A stretch of 64,000 bases of DNA from Neisseria macacae ATCC 33926 (GCF_022749495.1 NZ_CP094241.1:62001-126000), one strand, 5' to 3'; positions 18,130-26,919 are shown, counted from the stretch's first letter. Notes: generated from the letters alone by a model not told the origin. Numbers and translations: made by a program.

Positions 18130-18561
18130 TCAAATCACTTCCAAAACGAAGTAATTGCGCAGCTTGTCGTACACTTTGTCAGTTACATTGATGCAGCCGT
18201 TGGTCATGATGCGGTCAGAGACAACATCAGAGGCAATGCGTTTCATGCGGTGTTCGGAAGGTTTGAGTGTCCAAACGCGGTGCAGGGCGAAGAGGAAGTC
18301 TTTTTCCTGCTTGAAGCCGATGACTTCGCCGCCGTAGCCGGGTTTGGAAGTCTTCATCAACTGCATGTCGAATTTGCCTTTTGGCGTGGTTTTACCGATG
18401 AGTACGGGGTGGCACTGGCCATCGTCGGCAAAGCACAGCTCGGCTTTGGCGGTGTTGACGATGACTTTTTTGCGTTGCATGTATTCTTTGGCGGCATCGG
18501 CTGCTGCAAAGCTGTTCAGCCCTGCCAGCAGCGATACGCTGAGGATGATTCTTTTAAACAT
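18130..18561 (-). CDS. Small YkuD-type L,D-transpeptidase-like exported protein
   Basis: 143 residues, signal peptide to about residue 20. The core resembles a YkuD domain: IVNTAKAELCFADDGQ, IGKTTPKGKFDMQLMK, HRVW, and the catalytic-type motif MTNGCINVTD with Cys. Such enzymes remodel peptidoglycan cross-links or process murein-linked peptides in the periplasm. It is shorter than classical enzymes. Only 9 bases separate it from the upstream lipoprotein gene, so the two form an operon. Confidence 0.75.
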   Translation of the reverse strand: MFKRIILSVSLLAGLNSFAAADAAKEYMQRKKVIVNTAKAELCFADDGQCHPVLIGKTTPKGKFDMQLMKTSKPGYGGEVIGFKQEKDFLFALHRVWTLKPSEHRMKRIASDVVSDRIMTNGCINVTDKVYDKLRNYFVLEVI

Positions 18562-18570
18562 GGTTTCCTA

Positions 18571-19101
18571 TTATCTGCGGATGCGGTGGGGTGTTTCAGG
18601 CGCAACCTCACGGATGATGATTTGAGGTTCGGGCGCGGGTTGTGGGGCAACTTCTTGTACGGGCGGGCAGACGGCATCTTCCGGGAAGACGGCTTTCCAA
18701 TGGAAGCTGCGGGCGTATTTGTGTTTGTCGAACAAGACTTTGTATTGGCAGGTGGTAATGCCTTCTACGTTGGAGCCGATATCGGGATTGGCGGGAACGC
18801 CGGGAGTGCGGAAGTGGAAGAGGTAGTTCCATTCGCGCACGCCGAACATACCTTCATCGTAGTGCGGACGACCGAGGATTTTGTAGATGTCGTCTTTGCT
18901 CAGACCCGGTTTCATCTGTTCGAGTTCATCGGCGGTAGGGAATGTGCCTTGGTTTTTGTTGAAGGTTACGGAGTAGGGTTTGGGAAAGACGGGGTTATCC
19001 GTCGTTCCGTCGGCTTTAACGTGGCTTTTGCCGGCGCAGGCGGACAGTACGGCTGCGGCAGCGAGGTAAAGGGCGGTTTTGGCAATGCGGGACGTTTTCA
19101 T
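18571..19101 (-). CDS. SmpA/OmlA (BamE-like) lipoprotein
   Basis: 176 residues. Lipoprotein signal ending in AAAAVLSAC. The middle region has ELEQMKPGLSKDDIYKILGRPHYDEGMFGVREWNYLFHF, whose GxSxxxIxxxLGxP pattern and terminal YLF strand are typical of the SmpA/OmlA fold. The C-terminus is Pro/Glu-rich and low complexity. Probably anchored to the inner face of the outer membrane. Distinct from the essential BamE, which is usually shorter; its partner may be the downstream L,D-transpeptidase-like protein (inference from operon). Confidence 0.72.
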   Translation of the reverse strand: MKTSRIAKTALYLAAAAVLSACAGKSHVKADGTTDNPVFPKPYSVTFNKNQGTFPTADELEQMKPGLSKDDIYKILGRPHYDEGMFGVREWNYLFHFRTPGVPANPDIGSNVEGITTCQYKVLFDKHKYARSFHWKAVFPEDAVCPPVQEVAPQPAPEPQIIIREVAPETPHRIRR

Positions 19102-19467
19102 GGTTAATCCTTTTTTGTTGCGGCAATTTCAATCAGGCCGCCGTTGCATGGTCAAGATTCGATGTTATCCGTGCGCCGCCGTTTTCATTCTGTTGACATT
19201 TATTGTCACTTTGTAACAATTTCATACGGACATAAATGAAAGCAATGGTATATCGTCTTCAGGCAAGCGTGTGTTTGGCACGGGTAAAATCGCGTTACTG
19301 GTTGTTTCTTTTGATGTTTAATCAAATTTTGGGTGAAACGTGAATTTCTCGGTTGAATTTCATGCAAGTTTTATGCCAATTTTTTGAAGAGGTTGTCTGA
19401 AAACCATATTTCGCCGTGTAATTCGGTTTTCAGACGACCTTTTTGAATGGGAGCGGACACTAAAAAT
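19102..19467. other. Intergenic region with uptake-sequence hairpin
   Basis: About 365 bases upstream of the lipoprotein operon. The right end has an uptake-sequence pair at 19388-19444 (left arm imperfect, GAGGTTGTCTGAAAAC) that terminates the minus-strand trmO gene. I see no gene. Confidence 0.6.
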
Positions 19468-20142
19468 TTAAACAAGGCTTATCCCAATAACCGTCGCGCG
19501 GTTTTCCTCGATTTGAAACCTGACTTCATAATCCGCAATATTCATGACGTAAATCCGTTTGGGAATATTCTGATAGGCGGGGCGCGGGTCTTGGGCTATG
19601 CTTTGGCTGATCAGGTTTTGGGTGCTTTCGGATAAATTTTCCGCGCCGATGTTTTCCAACCATACGACTTCAAGCTCTTCGGGTTTGCCGCTAACGAAGC
19701 CGGATGATGCGTCGGGTTTGGATTCGACAAAGGGGATGTAGGGTTTGATGTCGATAATCGGTGTGCCGTCCAGCAGGTCTGCGCCGCTGCAATAGAGGCG
19801 GACGGGTTTGCCGGTTTCGATGCGTTCGAGTTTTAAGAGCGATAGTCCGAGGTGATTGGGGCGGTGGGGGCTGCGCGTGGCAAATACGCCCATTTTTTGT
19901 TTGCCGCCAAGCCGTGGCGGGCGCACCATTTGTGCCCAGCCTTCATCCAGTACGCCGTGAAAGATAAAACTTATCCACACATAATCGAAGTGTTCCAGTC
20001 CGCGTACGCTGTCTGCGGTAAATTCGGGATTCAGCTCGATACAGACTTCTGCGGCGGGAACCAATCCGGGCTGACGGGCGACGCCGAATTTCTGTTTGTA
20101 GGGCGAGCGGGCGGTGGCGATGGGGACGATGGTGTAAGTCAT
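19468..20142 (-). CDS. trmO: tRNA-Thr(GGU) m6t6A37 methyltransferase TrmO (TsaA/YaeB family)
   Basis: 224 residues from the ATG at 20142 (the frame opens with a TTG five codons earlier). N-terminal TrmO domain with ARSPYKQKFGVARQPGLV, FDYVWISFIFH, PPRLGGKQKMGVFATRSPHRPNHLGLS and DLLDGTPIIDIKPYIPF. A C-terminal extension ends in YEVRFQIEE. It methylates N6 of t6A37 in tRNA-Thr using SAM. Single gene. Confidence 0.9.
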   Translation of the reverse strand: MTYTIVPIATARSPYKQKFGVARQPGLVPAAEVCIELNPEFTADSVRGLEHFDYVWISFIFHGVLDEGWAQMVRPPRLGGKQKMGVFATRSPHRPNHLGLSLLKLERIETGKPVRLYCSGADLLDGTPIIDIKPYIPFVESKPDASSGFVSGKPEELEVVWLENIGAENLSESTQNLISQSIAQDPRPAYQNIPKRIYVMNIADYEVRFQIEENRATVIGISLV

Positions 20143-20256
20143 GAGGATTGTGGACAAGTTTTTCGGAAAAACGTTATCTTATCACAGCCGGTTTTACCGC
20201 TTTTGGGCAGTAATTTGTTATAATACAGAGCATTTTAATCGCGTTGAAATGATGAG

Positions 20257-20892
20257 ATGATTGTTTCCATTGATGTTGATGCACAAAAAACTTTTACGCC
20301 TTTGTGTCCTGACGAGCTGCCTGTGAACGAGGGGCATTTAATTGTCGAAGAATTGAATGCCCAAGCCGCTTTGGCGGATTTGCGCGTGATGACGAAAGAT
20401 GCGCATCATGCGGCAGCAAAATGGCTTGTGGATAACCCTGTTGATATGTTGAAACCGACAGGTTTGCCCGATGCGGATTTAACTTGGGTGGCTCATGCGA
20501 TGGTCGGTACGCGCGGCTATGAATTGTTGGACGGACTGCCTTCTGCTAAGGAATACGATTATTGCGTTTGGAAAGGCGTTGATCCTGAATTGCATCCTTA
20601 TGGCGCGTGTTTTCATGATATTGAGGAAAAACTGAGCACAGGGCTGATTGAATGGCTGCGTTGTCAAAATACGGATACGGTCATTGTCGGCGGGTTGGCT
20701 ACGGATTATTGTGTGAAAACAACGGTTTTGCAGTTGCTAAAAGGCGGCAATTGGCAGGTTATCGTCAATGAAGCGGCTTGTCGGGGCATTGCGCCGGAAA
20801 CCATCGAAACGGCATGGCAGGAAATGCATTCTGCCGGTGCAATGATTTTAAAAAACGCTAAAGAAATTAAAAAATATATTAATAATCAATAA
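20257..20892 (+). CDS. pncA: Nicotinamidase / isochorismatase-family hydrolase
   Basis: 211 residues. N-terminal Asp (SIDVDAQKTFTPLCPDELPV), a metal-site His in MTKDAHHAAAKW, and the nucleophile Cys in GLATDYCVKTTVLQLL. This catalytic triad and the length fit nicotinamidase, which turns nicotinamide into nicotinate for NAD salvage. The closing helix is followed at once by a parS-like site and then waaC, probably read from the same transcript. Confidence 0.85.
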   Translation: MIVSIDVDAQKTFTPLCPDELPVNEGHLIVEELNAQAALADLRVMTKDAHHAAAKWLVDNPVDMLKPTGLPDADLTWVAHAMVGTRGYELLDGLPSAKEYDYCVWKGVDPELHPYGACFHDIEEKLSTGLIEWLRCQNTDTVIVGGLATDYCVKTTVLQLLKGGNWQVIVNEAACRGIAPETIETAWQEMHSAGAMILKNAKEIKKYINNQ

Positions 20893-20900
20893 GTTAAAAT

Positions 20901-20916
20901 TGTTTCACGTGAAACA
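20901..20916. promoter_or_regulatory. parS site (ParB binding palindrome)
   Basis: TGTTTCACGTGAAACA is a perfect 16-base palindrome identical to the conserved chromosomal parS consensus. It lies in the short pncA-waaC gap, about 5.3 kb from the candidate origin. Confidence 0.85.
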
Positions 20917-20928
20917 CCCTTCCTAAAT

Positions 20929-21909
20929 ATGAAAATTTTGCTTGTCCGCTTGTCCAGTATGGGCGATTTAATTCACACTTTGCCCGCAATCGAAGATTTG
21001 GCGCGACAATGCCCTGATGTGGAACTGCATTGGTTGTGTGAAGCCGGATTTGCAGATATTGCGCGCCTGCATCCGTTCGTAAAAAAAATCTATGTGATGA
21101 AATGGCGGCAATGGCGTAAACATCTCTTTCAGGTTGAAACTTGGAGGGAAATAGGTCGTCTGAAACAGGTCTTGCGGCAAGAAGCATTTGATTTTGTATT
21201 GGACAGTCAAGGTCTGATTAAAAGCGCGTGTTTCGCCAAAATGGCAAAATCCCCTATTTATGGTTTAGATAAAAACAGCGCGCGTGAGGGGTTGGCTGCG
21301 TTGGCATATGCGAAAACATACGCTGTACCGAAAGGGAAAAATGCTGTTTGGCGCAACCGTGAACTGTTCGCCCAAGTATTTGGATATGCAATGCCGGAAA
21401 CGCAGGTATTCGGTTTGACCGTTCCCGAAGCAGGTCGTCTGAAAAATTTGGAGCAGCCATATTATGCGGCTTTGCACGCGACCAGCCGGGACAGTAAGTT
21501 ATGGCCTGTGGAAAACTGGAGGGCGTTGCTGCAAAAGCTGAATGAAGAACAACAATGCAACGTTTACCTGCCATGGGGGAATGAAACTGAAAAAACGCGT
21601 GCCGAACAAATTGCAGACGGACTGCCATTTGCCATTGTGTGCGACAAAATGAATTTATTGCAGGCGGCGTATCTGCTGAAACACGCGGTCGGAATTATCG
21701 GTGTGGATACCGGTTTGCTGCATTTGGCAAATGCTTTGGAAAAACCTGTGGTCGGTATTTATACCGATACTGATCCGATTAAAACAGGCGTTCAAGTTTC
21801 GGCTGTTGCAAAAAATTTGGGCAATATCGGGCAGATTCCGACTGCGGATTTGGTTTATCAAACGTTGATGGATTGTGTGGCTGCTGATGAAGGCTCAAAG
21901 GTCGTCTGA
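20929..21909 (+). CDS. waaC: Lipopolysaccharide heptosyltransferase I
   Basis: 326 residues, GT9 (ADP-heptose:LPS transferase) fold. N-terminal KILLVRLSSMGDLIHTLPAI, the VLDSQGLIKS acceptor-side motif, and the C-terminal nucleotide-site motif GVDTGLLHLANALEKPVVGIYTDTDP (residues near 255-285). It adds the first heptose to Kdo of lipid A. Two uptake sequences sit inside the gene and a third spans the stop codon. Confidence 0.93.
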   Translation: MKILLVRLSSMGDLIHTLPAIEDLARQCPDVELHWLCEAGFADIARLHPFVKKIYVMKWRQWRKHLFQVETWREIGRLKQVLRQEAFDFVLDSQGLIKSACFAKMAKSPIYGLDKNSAREGLAALAYAKTYAVPKGKNAVWRNRELFAQVFGYAMPETQVFGLTVPEAGRLKNLEQPYYAALHATSRDSKLWPVENWRALLQKLNEEQQCNVYLPWGNETEKTRAEQIADGLPFAIVCDKMNLLQAAYLLKHAVGIIGVDTGLLHLANALEKPVVGIYTDTDPIKTGVQVSAVAKNLGNIGQIPTADLVYQTLMDCVAADEGSKVV

Positions 21910-21993
21910 AACTGATATAGCGGCATGATATTTTCCAGTTTGTTGAGTACAGGAATGTATATCCTTCAGTCTGAGTAAATGCTTTAAAAATGG

Positions 21994-21999
21994 TATAAT
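21994..21999 (+). promoter_or_regulatory. Probable etfBA promoter (-10)
   Basis: TGGTATAAT is a perfect -10 with extended TG, about 125 bases before etfB. No convincing -35 hexamer is seen. Confidence 0.5.
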
Positions 22000-22124
22000 C
22001 GGCAATCATTATCTGAAAGATTTCTGAATGAATTCGTTTTTAAGAAAAAACGGATTTGATTTTATAGAGAAGAAGGTTTGGTTTCGCTGGATGGTGAAAG
22101 CAACGTTCTTTTTAGGAGAATTCA

Positions 22125-22874
22125 ATGAAAGCACTGGTCGCAGTAAAGCGCGTAGTGGACTACAACGTCAAAGTTCGTGTAAAAGCCGATGGTTCGGATG
22201 TGGATATCGGCAATGTCAAAATGTCGATGAACCCGTTTGACGAAATCGCTGTGGAAGAAGCCGTCCGTTTGAAAGAAGCCGGAAAAGTAAGTGAAATCGT
22301 AGCGGTTTCTTTGGGTGAGAAAAAATGCGAAGAAACGTTGCGTACAGCTTTGGCGATGGGTGCCGACCGTGCAATTCATGTTGAAACCGATACTAAATTG
22401 GAGCCGCTGGCCGTTGCCAAGCTGCTGAAAGCCGTTGCAGACAAAGAAAATCCACAAATTTTCTTTTTGGGCAAACAAGCGATTGATGATGATGCCAACC
22501 AAGTGGCGCAAATGCTGGCTGCTTTGCTGAATGCGGCGCAAGGTACGTTTGCGTCCAAAGTACAAATTGAAGGTGACGAAGTGCAGATTGTGCGCGAAAT
22601 TGATGGCGGCGAAGAAACCCTAGCATTGAAACTGCCTGCTGTTATCAGCGCGGATTTGCGTTTGAACGAGCCGCGCTTTGTCAAACTCCCCAATATTATG
22701 GCGGCAAAGAAAAAACCTTTGGAAAAACTGGCGCCTGCCGATTTGGTTGCGGATATTTCACCTCGTCTGAAAACGGTGAAATTTGCCGAGCCTAAAGCGC
22801 GTCAGGCAGGTGTAAAAGTAGCAAGCGTTGCCGAATTGGTTGAAAAATTGAAAAACGAAGCCAAAGTGATTTGA
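22125..22874 (+). CDS. etfB: Electron transfer flavoprotein beta subunit
   Basis: 249 residues. ETF beta features: MKALVAVKRVVDYNVKVRVK at the N-terminus, MSMNPFDEIAVEEAVRLKE, ALAMGADRAIHV, and LPAVISADLRLNEPRFVKLPNI near residue 180. With EtfA it forms the FAD/AMP heterodimer that takes electrons from acyl-CoA dehydrogenases to ETF:quinone oxidoreductase. An acyl-CoA dehydrogenase at 45973-47742 is a possible donor. GGAGAATTC precedes the ATG. Confidence 0.96.
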   Translation: MKALVAVKRVVDYNVKVRVKADGSDVDIGNVKMSMNPFDEIAVEEAVRLKEAGKVSEIVAVSLGEKKCEETLRTALAMGADRAIHVETDTKLEPLAVAKLLKAVADKENPQIFFLGKQAIDDDANQVAQMLAALLNAAQGTFASKVQIEGDEVQIVREIDGGEETLALKLPAVISADLRLNEPRFVKLPNIMAAKKKPLEKLAPADLVADISPRLKTVKFAEPKARQAGVKVASVAELVEKLKNEAKVI

Positions 22875-22884
22875 GGAGACTGAA

Positions 22885-23820
22885 ATGAGCGTATTGATTA
22901 TTGCTGAACACGACAACAAACAGTTGAATCCTGCCACTTTGCATGCCGTTACCGCTGCTGCCAAACTGGGTAAAGTCGATTTATTGGTTGCCGGAAACGG
23001 CGCATCGGCCGTAGTGGAATCCGCGAAACAAGTAGCGGGTGTGGAAAAAGTTTTGGTTGTGGATGCTGCCCATTATGCCGAAGGTTTGGCTGAAGAACTG
23101 GCTCCGCTGGTTGTCAAATTGGCAGCGGATTACCGCTATGTTTCAGCAACGGCAACCACATTCGGTAAAAACCTTCTACCCCGCGTAGCCGCATTATTAG
23201 ATGTGCCGCAAATTTCTGATTTGACCGAGATTGTGGATAACACGACTTTTGTGCGTCCGATTTATGCGGGTAATGCATTTGAAACCGTGCAAGCCGATTC
23301 AGAGAAATTGGTGCTGACCTTCCGTGCAACAGCTTTTGACGCAGCTCTAGCGCAAGGTGGTCATGCTGAGGCGGTTAATGTTGAAGCGACCCCTGCTCAA
23401 AACCTGAGCCGTTTTGTGAATCGTCAGCTCTCCCATTCCGATCGTCCTGAGCTGACTCAGGCAAAAGTCATTGTCTCCGGTGGCCGTGCGTTGGGTAGTG
23501 CGGAAAAATTCAATGAAGTGCTGATACCGTTGGCAGATGTTTTAGGTGCGGCAATTGGTGCATCCCGTGCAGCAGTTGATGCCGAATATGCGCCAAATGA
23601 CGTGCAAGTCGGACAAACCGGTAAAGTGGTTGCGCCTCAGCTCTATTTTGCGATCGGTATTTCAGGTGCGATTCAACATGTTGCCGGTATGCAGGACAGC
23701 AAAGTCATTGTCGCAATCAACAAAGATGCTGATGCGCCGATTTTCAATGTGGCCGATTACGGATTGGTTGGCGATTTATTTGAAATCGTCCCGCAATTAA
23801 CAGAAGCATTGAAAAATTAA
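22885..23820 (+). CDS. etfA: Electron transfer flavoprotein alpha subunit
   Basis: 311 residues, directly downstream of etfB (10-base gap with GAGGAG). The C-terminal FAD domain shows VSGGRALGSAEKF, GAAIGASRAAVDA, GQTGKVVAPQLYFAIGISGAIQH and AINKDADAPIFNVADYG. Pairs with EtfB. The stop codon is followed within one base by a second parS-like site. Confidence 0.96.
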   Translation: MSVLIIAEHDNKQLNPATLHAVTAAAKLGKVDLLVAGNGASAVVESAKQVAGVEKVLVVDAAHYAEGLAEELAPLVVKLAADYRYVSATATTFGKNLLPRVAALLDVPQISDLTEIVDNTTFVRPIYAGNAFETVQADSEKLVLTFRATAFDAALAQGGHAEAVNVEATPAQNLSRFVNRQLSHSDRPELTQAKVIVSGGRALGSAEKFNEVLIPLADVLGAAIGASRAAVDAEYAPNDVQVGQTGKVVAPQLYFAIGISGAIQHVAGMQDSKVIVAINKDADAPIFNVADYGLVGDLFEIVPQLTEALKN

Positions 23821-23836
23821 TGTTTCACGTGAAACG
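23821..23836. promoter_or_regulatory. parS-like site (15/16)
   Basis: TGTTTCACGTGAAACG matches the parS palindrome except for the last base. It lies directly after etfA and touches an uptake-sequence pair. Confidence 0.8.
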
Positions 23837-23872
23837 TTCAGACGACCTTGTTATTAATGAGGTCGTCTGAAA
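23837..23872. terminator. Inverted uptake-sequence pair after etfA
   Basis: TTCAGACGACCTTG ... GAGGTCGTCTGAA: the two copies point outward-to-inward opposite to most pairs here, but still form a 12-base-pair stem. It lies between etfA and the YigZ gene. Confidence 0.65.
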
Positions 23873-23882
23873 ACATTTCAGC

Positions 23883-24494
23883 ATGATTACGACTTATAAA
23901 ACCATTATTTCCCCGACGCAGGCTGAATTTAAAGATAAAGGCAGCCGTTTTATCGCATTTGCCTATCCGATTCGGACATTGGCTGATGTGAAAAAATATC
24001 TCGATCCGTTAAAGGAAGAACACCATAAGGCGCGGCATTGGTGCTATGCCTATCGTTTGGGCGTAGATGGCATGCAATTTCGTGCCAACGACGATGGGGA
24101 GCCGTCAGGAAGCGCGGGTCGGCCGATTTTAGGGCAGATTGATTCGGTGGGCGTAACCGATGTTTTGGTTGTGGTCGTCCGCTATTTCGGCGGTACTTTA
24201 TTGGGTGTTCCCGGTCTGATACATGCGTATAAAGAGGCAACGGCTCAGGCATTGGCAGTTGCGGAAGTGGTTGAAAAGAATATTGAAAAAACCGTTTGGC
24301 TGAAATGTGAATATCCGTTTTTGAACGAAGCTATACGCATCGCTAAACAATATCAGGCGGATATATTGGAGCAGGATTTACAGTTGGATTGCCGATTGAC
24401 GGTAAGTTTGTCGTTGGCAAATTATGAGGCCTGTGTTGCGGCTTGGAAGAATACACGGCAAATTGAAGTAAATACAGAAAAGCCTTTTGAATGA
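23883..24494 (+). CDS. YigZ/IMPACT family protein (UPF0029)
   Basis: 203 residues. N-terminal IMPACT domain with KDKGSRFIAFAYPI, ARHWCYAYRLG, NDDGEPSGSAGRPILGQI and VVVRYFGGTLLGVPGLIHAYK, plus a short C-terminal DUF1949-like domain. Conserved cytoplasmic protein related to eukaryotic IMPACT; the bacterial role is unclear. Probably cotranscribed in part with etfBA, or read from its own promoter past the uptake pair. Confidence 0.9.
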   Translation: MITTYKTIISPTQAEFKDKGSRFIAFAYPIRTLADVKKYLDPLKEEHHKARHWCYAYRLGVDGMQFRANDDGEPSGSAGRPILGQIDSVGVTDVLVVVVRYFGGTLLGVPGLIHAYKEATAQALAVAEVVEKNIEKTVWLKCEYPFLNEAIRIAKQYQADILEQDLQLDCRLTVSLSLANYEACVAAWKNTRQIEVNTEKPFE

Positions 24495-24538
24495 AAAGGT
24501 CGTCTGAAATGCTTTTTGATGGTATTTCAGACGACCTC
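24494..24538. terminator. Uptake-sequence hairpin terminator
   Basis: AAAAGGTCGTCTGAAAT / ATTTCAGACGACCTC, between converging YigZ and DUF4298-like genes. Confidence 0.8.
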
Positions 24539-24543
24539 TTCTC

Positions 24544-24864
24544 TCATAAATCTTCTTGTGTGTATCTGTCTAAGGCATCGATGCTGGAGCGCAAATATAG
24601 CCATGCCAATTGATGGAATTCGCCCAGCGCGTTCCATAACGCATCTTCACTCATAATGCTGTATTCGCCTTCCGTACTCAAATCCAGTTCTGCCCCGTCC
24701 TCAATGGCTTGATGGCACGCCTGATACTCATGGGTATAAAAATTGTCCATATCGCGAATCAAAGCGACGGCATGTTTCCAACGCCGGATGTCTTCTTCCA
24801 ATTGCGGTAGTAGATGACACCATTCGCGGTATTTTCTTTGGATTTCATCAATACGTTTTTGCAT
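24544..24864 (-). CDS. DUF4298-like small helical protein
   Basis: 106 residues from the ATG at 24864, which has AAAGGACAA upstream; the frame is open further up but without a ribosome site. Almost wholly helical and acidic: RIDEIQRKYREWCHLLPQLE, DFYTHEYQACHQAIEDG, and the C-terminal SEDALWNALGEFHQL. The 'S-E-D-x-L/I-W/Y-x-L-L' pattern near the C-terminus suggests the DUF4298 family, whose function is unknown. Cytoplasmic, single gene. Confidence 0.6.
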   Translation of the reverse strand: MQKRIDEIQRKYREWCHLLPQLEEDIRRWKHAVALIRDMDNFYTHEYQACHQAIEDGAELDLSTEGEYSIMSEDALWNALGEFHQLAWLYLRSSIDALDRYTQEDL

Positions 24865-25022
24865 GGTTGTTTGTCCTTTTTTTAATTTTGTGGATAAGTT
24901 GAATAGGTTGCAGAGTGGAATGAAGTGGTCTTTGTTTGATTCCACCAAAATTTCTTCAAACGGGACAAAAGTCCCCTTGTGTCGAGTTTTCGTTAAAAGT
25001 ACATATTTGTCAAGGAGATGGC

Positions 25023-26294
25023 ATGAAACTGCTGGTTATCGGTAATGGCGGTCGCGAACACGCGCTGGCTTGGAAATTGGCGCAGTCGCCCAAAGTGGAA
25101 ACAGTATTTGTTGCGCCCGGTAATGCCGGTACGACGATTGAACCCAAGTTGCAAAACATCGCCTTGACTGCGCATCAGGATTTGATCGAATTCTGCCGCA
25201 AAGAAAATATTGCTTTTACCGTCGTCGGTCCTGAAGCGCCTTTGGCGGCGGGTATTGTGGATGATTTCCGTGCCGCAGGGCTGAAAATATTTGGTCCGAC
25301 ACAATATGCGGCGCAGTTGGAAAGTTCTAAAGATTTCGCCAAGGCATTTATGGCGAAATACAACATTCCGACCGCGCAATATCAAACCTTTGAAAATGCC
25401 GATGCTGCACATGATTACGTCAATCAGAAAGGTGCGCCCATCGTCATCAAAGCCGATGGTTTGGCGGCAGGTAAAGGCGTGATTGTGGCAATGACTTTGG
25501 ATGAAGCGCATGCTGCGATTGACGATATGCTGCTGGGCAATAAAATGGGTAATGCCGGCGCGCGTGTTGTGATTGAAGATTTCCTGCAAGGCGAAGAAGC
25601 CAGCTTTATCGTCATGGTTGATGGCAATCATGTGTTGCCTATGGCGACCAGCCAAGATCACAAGCGTCTTTTAGACGGCGACAAAGGCCCGAATACGGGC
25701 GGTATGGGCGCGTACAGTCCCGCGCCTGTGGTAACGCCCGCTGTGTACGAGCGCGCGATGAACGAGATTATTTTGCCGACCGTAGCGGGTATGAAAGCGG
25801 AAGGGCATGAGTTCACCGGCTTCCTGTACGCAGGTTTGATGATTGATCAAAGCGGCGCTCCCTATACGATTGAGTTTAACTGCCGTTTTGGCGATCCCGA
25901 AACCCAGCCGATTATGAGTCGTCTGAACAGCGACTTGTCGGATTTGGTCGAAGCGGCAATAGACGGCAAACTTGATAGCGTAACTGCAGAATGGAACCCG
26001 CAAACTGCCGTAGGCGTAGTGCTGGCGGCGCAAAATTACCCCGAAACGCCTAAAAAAGGCGATGTTATTTCAGGCTTGGACGCTGCCAACCAAATCGGCA
26101 AAGTTTTCCACGCAGGCACAACGGCAAACGAGAAAGGCGACGTATTGACCAACGGCGGCCGCGTATTGTGTGTCGTAGGATTGGGCGACGATGTGGCGCA
26201 AGCTAAAGCCAAGGCGTATAGCGCATTGGAAAAAATCAGCTTCGACGGTATGCAATACCGTAAAGACATTGCCGACAAAGCCATCAACCGTTAA
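25023..26294 (+). CDS. purD: Phosphoribosylamine-glycine ligase (GARS)
   Basis: 423 residues from the ATG at 25023, preceded by AAGGAGATGG. N-terminal KLLVIGNGGREHALAWKL, ATP-grasp region with PIVIKADGLAAGKGVIVA, TSQDHKRLLDGDKGPNTGGMGAYSP, and NCRFGDPETQPIMSRL. It catalyses the second step of de novo purine synthesis. A GGGAC/GTCCC hairpin lies about 50 bases upstream, but no purine-riboswitch core is seen. Confidence 0.97.
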   Translation: MKLLVIGNGGREHALAWKLAQSPKVETVFVAPGNAGTTIEPKLQNIALTAHQDLIEFCRKENIAFTVVGPEAPLAAGIVDDFRAAGLKIFGPTQYAAQLESSKDFAKAFMAKYNIPTAQYQTFENADAAHDYVNQKGAPIVIKADGLAAGKGVIVAMTLDEAHAAIDDMLLGNKMGNAGARVVIEDFLQGEEASFIVMVDGNHVLPMATSQDHKRLLDGDKGPNTGGMGAYSPAPVVTPAVYERAMNEIILPTVAGMKAEGHEFTGFLYAGLMIDQSGAPYTIEFNCRFGDPETQPIMSRLNSDLSDLVEAAIDGKLDSVTAEWNPQTAVGVVLAAQNYPETPKKGDVISGLDAANQIGKVFHAGTTANEKGDVLTNGGRVLCVVGLGDDVAQAKAKAYSALEKISFDGMQYRKDIADKAINR

Positions 26295-26303
26295 TCAAAG
26301 AAA

Positions 26304-26342
26304 TAGGTCGTCTGAAAACATGATTGTGTTTCAGACGACCTT
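26304..26342 (+). terminator. purD terminator (uptake-sequence hairpin)
   Basis: AGGTCGTCTGAAAACA / TGTTTCAGACGACCTT between purD and the next gene, 10 bases after the stop codon. Confidence 0.75.
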
Positions 26343-26349
26343 CCCTATC

Positions 26350-26919
26350 ATGTTATTCCCCAGAATCCTTTCAGTTTCGACGCTTCGCAAGCTGCAATCC
26401 CATCTTAAAAAAGGCGGCTTGGTCGCCTATCCTACCGAGTCTTGCTACGGCATAGGCTGTATCCCGACCTTGCCTAAAGCGCTCAACCGACTGATTAATC
26501 TGAAAAAAAGACCGCAACACAAAGGTATGATTGTCATTGGCAACCGAATGGAGCAATTACAGCCCCTGCTCAAAAGGTCGTCTGAAAACATTCAAACCAT
26601 GCTCAGAAACGAATGGCCTGCGCCCAAAACCTTTCTGCTTCCAGCGGCTGCTGACGTTTTGCCCGCATTACGCGGAAAAAGGCGCAGCAAACTGGCGGTC
26701 AGGGTTCCCGCCCATGCAGGTGCGCGCCGCTTGTGTCAGGCTTTGAAAACATCTTTGGTCTCGACTTCGTGCAACCGCGCAGGCAAACGCGCTTGTAGAA
26801 CGGAGCGGGAAGTAAGAAGGCAGTTTGGAAGGAATGTATGGGTAGTCAGCGGTTTAATCGGTAAACAAAAGTCGCCGAGCCAGATTATTGATGGGGAAAC
26901 GGGCGTTCGCTTGCGTTAG
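26350..26919 (+). CDS. tsaC: Threonylcarbamoyl-AMP synthase, TsaC/YrdC type
   Basis: 189 residues from the ATG at 26350, the length of E. coli TsaC. YrdC-fold features: KKGGLVAYPTESCYGIGC, LNRLINLKKRPQHKGMIVIG, KLAVRVPAHAGARRLCQAL, STSCNRAGKRACRTEREV and the C-terminal SQIIDGETGVRLR. It makes threonylcarbamoyl-adenylate for the t6A37 tRNA modification, the base that TrmO (19468-20142) then methylates. No good Shine-Dalgarno sequence; the gene follows the purD terminator within 8 bases. An uptake sequence is embedded in the coding region at about 26574. Confidence 0.88.
   Translation: MLFPRILSVSTLRKLQSHLKKGGLVAYPTESCYGIGCIPTLPKALNRLINLKKRPQHKGMIVIGNRMEQLQPLLKRSSENIQTMLRNEWPAPKTFLLPAAADVLPALRGKRRSKLAVRVPAHAGARRLCQALKTSLVSTSCNRAGKRACRTEREVRRQFGRNVWVVSGLIGKQKSPSQIIDGETGVRLR

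Noticed and set aside
24949..25022. Purine riboswitch before purD.
   Set aside because: Only a short GGGAC/GTCCC hairpin is present; the three-way junction core of a purine aptamer is absent.
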